A stretch of DNA of 64,000 nucleotides from Stenotrophomonas maltophilia (GTDB lineage: Bacteria; Pseudomonadota; Gammaproteobacteria; Xanthomonadales; Xanthomonadaceae), in NCBI GenBank assembly GCA_002363385.1, contig DEVL01000005.1, forward strand, positions 387,381 through 451,380, in the 5' to 3' direction. The notes below the pieces were generated by a model. The model had not been told where the DNA came from. It made no database searches and saw nothing but the letters and a program-made list of their open reading frames with translations. Of the stretch, positions 59,567 to 64,000 are shown in pieces (position 1 is the first letter of the stretch; every line of letters begins with the position of its first letter). A program made the position numbers and the translations under genes.

Positions 59567-60937
59567 TTATCGCCGCTGCAGCCAGCTGCCCGGGTCCACC
59601 GGCTGTCCATTGCGGCGCAGTTCGAAGTACAGCGCGGTTACGCCCTGCCCACCGGAATTGCCGACCTTGGCCACCGCCTCGCCCTTCTTCACCGTGGCGC
59701 CCGCATCACGCAGCAGGGTGTCGTTGTGGGCGTACAGGCTCATGTAGCCGTTGCCGTGATCGACGATCAGGATCATGCCGTAGCCGGTCATCCAGTCGGA
59801 GAACACGACGGTGCCATCGGCGACGGCGGTGATGGTGCTGCCGGCCGGCGCACCGATCAACACGCCGCTGCTGGTGCGGCCATCGGGCAGTTTGCCGCCG
59901 TAACGGGCGAGCAGATTGCCCGACAACGGCCAGCCCAGACCGCCGACCTTCGGTGCCGGTGCAGAAGCGACTGCCGGAGGCGTCTTGGTCGCACGCGGCG
60001 GCGGGCGGGTACCGCTGGCCGCCGCCGCGCGATCGGCCTTGTCGGCAGCGGCTTTTTCCGCAGCGGCACGTCGCGCGGCAGCACGGCGCTCGGCCTCGGC
60101 GCGGGCAGCAGCGGCACGCAGGTTCGCGAGCAGTGTTTCCAGTGCTTTGGCGTCCTGACCGAGCGCCTTCTCACGCTCGCTGCGGTCCTTGTAGCGTTCG
60201 TCCAGCGTGGCCACGGTGGCCGCGCGCGCGCGACGGTCATCGGCCAGTGTGGCGGCCTGCTGCTTCTGCTGCTGACGGGTGCCTTCCAGCGCCTTGCGGC
60301 GCTCGACGATCTCCGTCTCCACCCGCTGCAGTTCGGTGAGATCGGCCGTCAGCGACTGGATCCGCTGCGCGCGCTCGCGTTGGAGGTAGCGGTGATAGGC
60401 CAGGCTTCGGTTCGCGTCGGCAACGCGATCCTGCGACAGCAGCAGCTTCAGCGGTGCGTTGTTGCCGATGCGGTACGCCGCGCGCAACAGCGAGGCCAGC
60501 TCCGTACGCTGCTGATCCAGCCCGGCCTGCAGCGCATCGCGCTTGGCCTGCAGTTCGCTCATCGCGCGGGTCTCGCGCTGCAGTGCGGTTTCGGTCTGGG
60601 CCAGGACACGCCCGGTGCGGGCCACCTTTTCGTCGGCTTCGCGCAGCTGGCGCGAGGCCTGCCCGCGCTGCCCTTCCAGATTCCGCCGTTCCTGCGCCAC
60701 GCCCTTGAGCTCGCTGCGCAGCTTCTGCAGCTTGCGTTCGGCTTCCTTGGAGGATTGCGCGGCCAGCGGGCTGGCACCGAGAACGGCCACTGCCAGCAGC
60801 AGCGCACGCAACGCCGGGGTCAGCCACTGCGTGCGACCGCGTCCGTCGGTCGGATTGTTATCCCGGCGTGAGGAAAAGGCGTTGTGGCGCAAGGGCTTTC
60901 CAGTGACTTCAGGCAGATGCGGATTGCAACGATGCAT
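59567..60937 (-). CDS. envC: Murein hydrolase activator EnvC
   Basis: EnvC activates the amidases AmiA and AmiB at the division site, coupled to FtsEX. The product is 456 residues from the ATG at 60937 (AGGAATG ribosome-binding site). A signal peptide is followed by a long coiled coil (about 60-300, rich in Arg/Glu/Gln/Leu) and a C-terminal LytM domain (about 325-456). The LytM zinc residues are absent: the usual HxH is LYFELR and the first His position is SSGVLI, as in EnvC-type activators that lack hydrolase activity. Confidence 0.93.
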   Translation of the reverse strand: MHRCNPHLPEVTGKPLRHNAFSSRRDNNPTDGRGRTQWLTPALRALLLAVAVLGASPLAAQSSKEAERKLQKLRSELKGVAQERRNLEGQRGQASRQLREADEKVARTGRVLAQTETALQRETRAMSELQAKRDALQAGLDQQRTELASLLRAAYRIGNNAPLKLLLSQDRVADANRSLAYHRYLQRERAQRIQSLTADLTELQRVETEIVERRKALEGTRQQQKQQAATLADDRRARAATVATLDERYKDRSEREKALGQDAKALETLLANLRAAAARAEAERRAAARRAAAEKAAADKADRAAAASGTRPPPRATKTPPAVASAPAPKVGGLGWPLSGNLLARYGGKLPDGRTSSGVLIGAPAGSTITAVADGTVVFSDWMTGYGMILIVDHGNGYMSLYAHNDTLLRDAGATVKKGEAVAKVGNSGGQGVTALYFELRRNGQPVDPGSWLQRR

Positions 60938-60989
60938 GGTGACATTCCTGCAGGCGGCCTGCCAGCCGCGCTCCACCATCGAGGTCCTC

Positions 60990-61652
60990 ATGAAACGCTC
61001 CCTGCTCCCGCTGTTGCTGGCCCTGACGCTGCCCTGTGCGCCGGCCATCGGCAGCGACAACATCAGCAAGGTCAACGGCAGCATCTCCGCCGAGGCCGGC
61101 CAGACCTACGGCAATCTGGAGACCGTCAACGGCGGGATCCAGGTCGCCGAGGGTGTCACCACCGGCCGCATCGAAACGGTCAACGGCAGCATCCGCGTTG
61201 CCGATCGCGCGCGCACTGGCGGCATCTCCACCGTCAACGGCAGTGTGCGCGTCGGGCGCGAAGTGATTGCCAGCGGCGGTGTGGACACGGTCAATGGCGG
61301 CATCTTCCTGGATCGCGGCACCCAGATCGACGGCAGTCTGGAAACCGTCAATGGCAGCATCGGCCTGGTCGAAACCCGCGTGGCGCGTGGCATCGAGACC
61401 GTCAACGGCGACATCACCGTTGGCGTGGGCTCGCAGGTCGAGGGCGGCATCGAGGTCAAGAAGCCGAACTTCAACCTGTCGCTGACCCCAGGCCGCAAGC
61501 CGCGCGTGATCATCGGGCCGAACGCCTCGGTCAACGGATCCCTGCAGTTCGAGCGTGAGGTCACGCTGTATGTGCACCGCACCGCCCGCATCGGATCGGT
61601 CACTGGCGCCGTGGCCGTGCCCTTCGATACCGACACCGCGCCCCAGGATTGA
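60990..61652 (+). CDS. Exported repeat protein, probable beta-solenoid, unknown function
   Basis: The 220-residue product has a signal peptide (RSLLPLLLALTLPCAPAIGSD) and then seven or eight imperfect repeats of about 18 residues, each built around a TVNGxI/V core (VNGSISAE, ETVNGGIQVAEG, ETVNGSIRVADR, STVNGSVRVGRE, DTVNGGIFLDRG, ETVNGSIGLVET, ETVNGDITVGVG), followed by ASVNGSLQF. Such regular hydrophobic-turn patterns fold as a right-handed beta-helix, in the manner of bactofilins or DUF4097-type proteins, but I cannot assign the family. The start at 60990 follows GAGGT and is 52 bases from the divergent envC start. Confidence 0.75.
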   Translation: MKRSLLPLLLALTLPCAPAIGSDNISKVNGSISAEAGQTYGNLETVNGGIQVAEGVTTGRIETVNGSIRVADRARTGGISTVNGSVRVGREVIASGGVDTVNGGIFLDRGTQIDGSLETVNGSIGLVETRVARGIETVNGDITVGVGSQVEGGIEVKKPNFNLSLTPGRKPRVIIGPNASVNGSLQFEREVTLYVHRTARIGSVTGAVAVPFDTDTAPQD

Positions 61653-61703
61653 TATGGTGGTCGCTGGTGCGCTGCGCACCCGCCTTTCCCGTTCCAGGAA
61701 CCG

Positions 61704-63437
61704 ATGATGCCCCGCAAACTTCTGTTGTGCCTTGCCGCTGCCGCTGCGTTGACCGCGTGCAAGGGCGAATCCACCACGCCCACCGCGGCACCCGCCACTG
61801 ACGCGGCACCGACGACGCCGGGACATGCGTTCTCGCCCGAGATCAACGCCGGCGATTTCGCCGAACTGGTCAAGACCCTGGCCTCGGATGAGTTCGAAGG
61901 CCGCTCGCCAGGCAGCAAGGGCGAAGAGCTGACCGTCAATTACATTCGCGACCAGATGCAGCGCATCGGCCTGCAGCCGGGCAACGGCGACAGCTGGTTC
62001 CAGGAGGTCGCGATGACCGAGACCACGGCCGATGAGTCGACCGTGTTGACGCTGGACCAGGGCGGCAAGACCCGCGAGCTGAAGTTCGGCACCGACATGG
62101 TGATCGGTACCCGCAGCGGCCAGCCGGACGTGAAGGTCGAGGCCAGCGATCTGGTCTTCGTCGGCTACGGCGTGGATGCGCCCGAGCAGAAGTGGAACGA
62201 CTACGCCGGCCAGGACTGGAAGGGCAAGACGGTCGTGATGTTCGTCAACGATCCCGGCTTCCACGTCAACGACGAGAAGCTGTTCGACGGCAAGCGCATG
62301 ACCTATTACGGACGCTGGACGTACAAGTTCGAAGAGGCCGCACGCAAGGGCGCCGCTGCCGCGCTGATCGTGCACGACACCGCCGGTGCTTCGTACGGCT
62401 GGGATGTGGTCAAGAACTCGTGGGCCGGCCCGCAGTACGATCTGCCGGCCAAGGATGACCCGGAAGCGCGTCTGCCCGCACAGGGCTGGCTGAGCGCCGA
62501 GGCGGCACGCCAGTTGTTCGCCGAGGCCGGCCTGGATCTGGACAAGGCCTACAAGGACGCCAGCAAGCGCGGCTTCAAGCCGGTCCCGCTGAAAGCCAAG
62601 GTGTCCTTCGATCTGAAGAGCACCATCGCCGAAAAGAAGTCGCGCAACGTGGTCGGTGTCCTGCCGGGCAGCAAGCGGGCCGATGAAGCCGTGCTCTACA
62701 TGGCGCACTGGGATCACCTGGGCAAGCACGAGGGTGAGCAGGGCGACAACATCTACAACGGTGCCGTCGACAACGCGACCGGCGTGGCCGGCATCCTGGA
62801 AGTCGCCGATGCGATGGTGCACCAGCAGCCAGCCCCGGAACGTTCGGTGGTGTTCCTGGCGGTGACGCTGGAAGAGTCGGGCCTGCTGGGCTCGAAGTAC
62901 TACGTCAGCCACCCGACCTTCCCGCTGGACAAGATCGCCGGTGTGATCAACATCGATGCGATGTCGGTGGCAGGCCGTGCCAAGGACATGACCGTGACCG
63001 GCTTCGGCAGCTCCGAGCTGGAAGACATCCTCAAGCCGCTGGCGGCCAATCAGGGGCGTACCCTGCACGGCGAAACGGCGGTGCAGAGCGGCTTCTACTT
63101 CCGTTCGGATCACTTCAACTTCGCCAAGGCAGGCGTGCCGGCGCTGTACGCCGACGGTGGTGAGGATCTGCGCGACGGCGGTGTCGAGGCTGGCCGCAAG
63201 GCCGCCGAAGACTATGGCACCAACCGTTACCACGGCCCGAAGGACGAGTTCGATCCGGCCACCTGGAAGCTGGATGGCACGGTCGAGGACCTGCAGCTGC
63301 TGTATGGGGTTGGCAAGGAACTGGCTGGCGGCGACCGCTGGCCGAACTGGTACGAAGGCAATCCGTTCAAGGCGGCACGCGATGCGATGATGAAGGGCAA
63401 GGGCGCTGAGACGCCGGCCGCGGAGTCTGCGCGCTGA
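61704..63437 (+). CDS. M28 family metallopeptidase (aminopeptidase) with PA domain, lipoprotein
   Basis: A 577-residue exported protein with lipobox LTAC (Cys19), a PA domain insert (about 120-260), and an M28 zinc peptidase domain. Ligands and catalytic residues are His335 in MAHWDHLG, Asp356 in NGAVDNATG, Glu390/391 in VTLEESG, Asp418 in INIDAM and His470 in RSDHFN. Two zinc ions should be bound. M28 enzymes of this architecture remove N-terminal residues from peptides in the envelope. The gene is followed by a strong terminator and then the repeat-rich intergenic region. Confidence 0.94.
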   Translation: MMPRKLLLCLAAAAALTACKGESTTPTAAPATDAAPTTPGHAFSPEINAGDFAELVKTLASDEFEGRSPGSKGEELTVNYIRDQMQRIGLQPGNGDSWFQEVAMTETTADESTVLTLDQGGKTRELKFGTDMVIGTRSGQPDVKVEASDLVFVGYGVDAPEQKWNDYAGQDWKGKTVVMFVNDPGFHVNDEKLFDGKRMTYYGRWTYKFEEAARKGAAAALIVHDTAGASYGWDVVKNSWAGPQYDLPAKDDPEARLPAQGWLSAEAARQLFAEAGLDLDKAYKDASKRGFKPVPLKAKVSFDLKSTIAEKKSRNVVGVLPGSKRADEAVLYMAHWDHLGKHEGEQGDNIYNGAVDNATGVAGILEVADAMVHQQPAPERSVVFLAVTLEESGLLGSKYYVSHPTFPLDKIAGVINIDAMSVAGRAKDMTVTGFGSSELEDILKPLAANQGRTLHGETAVQSGFYFRSDHFNFAKAGVPALYADGGEDLRDGGVEAGRKAAEDYGTNRYHGPKDEFDPATWKLDGTVEDLQLLYGVGKELAGGDRWPNWYEGNPFKAARDAMMKGKGAETPAAESAR

Positions 63438-63472
63438 GCGGTTGGTTGCTGTGACGTGATCTTTGCTTCATG

Positions 63473-63504
63473 AAAACGGCGCCTTTCGGGGCGCCGTTTT
63501 TTTT
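63473..63504 (+). terminator. Intrinsic terminator after the M28 gene
   Basis: AAAACGGCGCC (63473-63483) pairs with GGCGCCGTTTT (63490-63500) around a TTTCGG loop, followed by TTTT. Confidence 0.9.
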
Positions 63505-63530
63505 GGGGTTGGCGGCTGGCGTGGTCGGGC

Positions 63531-63629
63531 GTTGGGCCGCGATACCCTTGCCGGCGAATCTCCCCCGGCCGCCGCCTTGCGGCGACGGCCTCCTGCTTGA
63601 TTTCGCCCACAAGGGCATCGCGACCCAAC
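63531..63629 (-). repeat. 99-base hairpin element, copy 1 (inverted)
   Basis: Read on the minus strand this is a long hairpin with a 20-bp basal stem (GTTGGGTCGC..., all 20 positions pair with two G-T pairs), a TGGGCGAA/TTCGCC segment, an asymmetric internal loop (ATCAAGCAGGA against GGGGGAGA) and a GC-rich terminal stem GGCCGTCGCC/GGCGGCGGCC with loop GCAA. Copy 2 shares the inner part. The basal stem differs at most positions but keeps pairing. Confidence 0.8.
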
Positions 63630-63717
63630 GTATCCAGACAACTCGCGCCGCCCAGCATCAGCGCGACAGCGAGTGCCGGGATGGGTCTGGTCAGTCCGCA
63701 CACAGCACGCGAAGCCT

Positions 63718-63816
63718 CGTAGCGGCCGGTAGGCGCCTGGGCAAAATCAAGGAGGAGGCCGCCGCCGTCAGGCGGCGGCCGGGGGACATTTGCCGAGGGG
63801 CCTACCGGTCGCTACG
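63718..63816 (+). repeat. 99-base hairpin element, copy 2
   Basis: Same length and register as copy 1, in the opposite orientation. The basal stem (CGTAGCGGCCGG...) pairs in 19 of 20 positions (one G-G mismatch, one G-T). The inner segment is GGGCAAA/TTTGCC, so a G-C pair of copy 1 is replaced by A-T. The internal loop ATCAAGGAGGA and the terminal GGCCGCCGCC/GGCGGCGGCC with loop GTCA follow. Confidence 0.8.
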
Positions 63817-63940
63817 GGCCATTACGCTCGCGGAAGATGCAAGCGGAGACGCCACCCGCCGTACTGGCCGCATACGCATGACCGTGCTCATCTGCTGTGG
63901 CACGTGAAATGAGACGCTCCCTTCAGTTGAGAGAAGGACA

Positions 63941-63972
63941 AAAAAAACCCCGCTGCGTGAGCAGCGGGGTTT
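63941..63972 (-). terminator. Intrinsic terminator of the rRNA operon
   Basis: A 12-bp stem (AAACCCCGCTGC with GCAGCGGGGTTT) closes a GTGA loop, followed on the minus strand by a T run. It lies about 10 bases beyond the 5S rRNA 3' end. Confidence 0.9.
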
Positions 63973-63982
63973 GGGGTGTAAA

Positions 63983-64000
63983 CCCTGGCGATGACCTACT
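63983..64000 (-). rRNA. rrf: 5S ribosomal RNA, 3' end only
   Basis: On the minus strand the window ends with AGTAGGTCATCGCCAGGG, the conserved 3' end of xanthomonad 5S rRNA (the CGCCAGG segment pairs with the 5' end of the molecule). Only 18 bases are inside the window. The strand implies that a 16S-23S-5S operon lies beyond position 64000. Confidence 0.85.

Larger units (their letters stand above)
63438..63982. other. Repeat-rich intergenic region between the M28 gene and the 5S rRNA gene
   Basis: This 545-base gap has no convincing gene; the reading frames that pass through it follow the repeats. It contains an intrinsic terminator for the M28 gene (63473-63504), two 99-base hairpin elements in opposite orientation (63531-63629 and 63718-63816) and the minus-strand rRNA terminator (63941-63972). 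About 88 bases separate the two elements. Confidence 0.7.

Noticed and set aside
63531..63629. Integron attC site, because copy 1 begins GTTGGGT and ends GCCCAAC
   Set aside because: In attC sites RYYYAAC opens and GTTRRRY closes; here the order is reversed. Copy 2 has different ends, and no integrase or cassette array is nearby.
63470..63907. Open frames across the repeat-rich gap (up to about 158 codons on either strand)
   Set aside because: They follow the two hairpin elements, lack ribosome-binding sites and have compositions rich in Arg and Pro typical of frames through GC-rich palindromes.
1..64000. Prophage, insertion sequence, CRISPR array or tRNA genes
   Set aside because: No integrase, transposase, phage structural genes, regular spaced repeats or cloverleaf-type sequences were recognised in the window.

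Overview
The window is a GC-rich chromosomal segment of a gammaproteobacterium of the Xanthomonadaceae, most likely Stenotrophomonas or a close relative. This rests on the folB / tsaD / rpsU / yqeY / dnaG neighbourhood, the aa3-type cytochrome oxidase cluster layout, the carboxypeptidase-regulatory-domain TonB receptor, and intergenic GTAG palindromes of the kind described for Stenotrophomonas maltophilia. Almost all of the window is ordinary densely packed core genome. I see no prophage, insertion sequence, CRISPR array or tRNA. The window ends inside the 3' end of a 5S rRNA gene on the minus strand.

Layout. 1-4.5 kb: a cut lipoprotein, a RutE-like nitroreductase, an ELM1-family protein, a DUF2145 protein followed by two tandem paralogous exported proteins, and a VUT/YhhQ queuosine-precursor transporter. 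4.5-12 kb: glnE, a CoA transferase, a 2-oxoadipate dioxygenase (HglS), an unknown exported protein coupled to a HAD hydrolase. 12-13.2 kb: an EF-hand protein and a small membrane protein. 13.2-25.8 kb: a divergent cluster that looks like a system for scavenging peptidoglycan stem peptides. On the minus strand it holds a transglutaminase-like protein, TonB receptor, serine hydrolase and VanX-type dipeptidase. On the plus strand it holds an NlpC/P60 endopeptidase, L-Ala-D/L-Glu epimerase, MurR/RpiR regulator, YkuD-domain protein and amino-acid permease. An AT-rich inverted repeat lies between the two arms. 25.8-32.4 kb: a small unknown protein, PQQ-type sugar dehydrogenase, lipoprotein, GH3 glycosidase with a LacI-type operator at its start, MscS-family channel and folB.

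32.4-42 kb: a possible small RNA, a decayed Abi-like gene, tsaD, rpsU, yqeY, an unknown exported protein, a YihY membrane protein, dnaG, an SBF transporter, an unknown exported protein and a ChaN/TIKI-like protein. 42-50.6 kb: the cytochrome c oxidase cluster on the minus strand (ctaC, ctaD, a 44-residue assembly gene, ctaG, ctaE, SURF1, an SCO-like protein, ctaA, ctaB), with a DUF2909 gene on the opposite strand inside it. 50.8-57 kb: putA, an unknown exported protein, an SLOG-type protein and a FadL/OmpP1 porin. 57-63.4 kb: rhomboid protease, C-terminal processing protease, EnvC, a VNG-repeat protein and an M28 aminopeptidase.

The most unusual sequence is the 545-base gap between the M28 gene and the 5S rRNA gene. 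It carries two 99-nt hairpin elements in opposite orientation. Their central sequence is shared, but their 20-bp basal stems differ at most positions while keeping base pairing, a covariation pattern that suggests selection for structure. Two orphan terminators (7485 and 32441) with no gene feeding into them mark possible small RNAs. All assignments come from reading the sequence; no database search was run.
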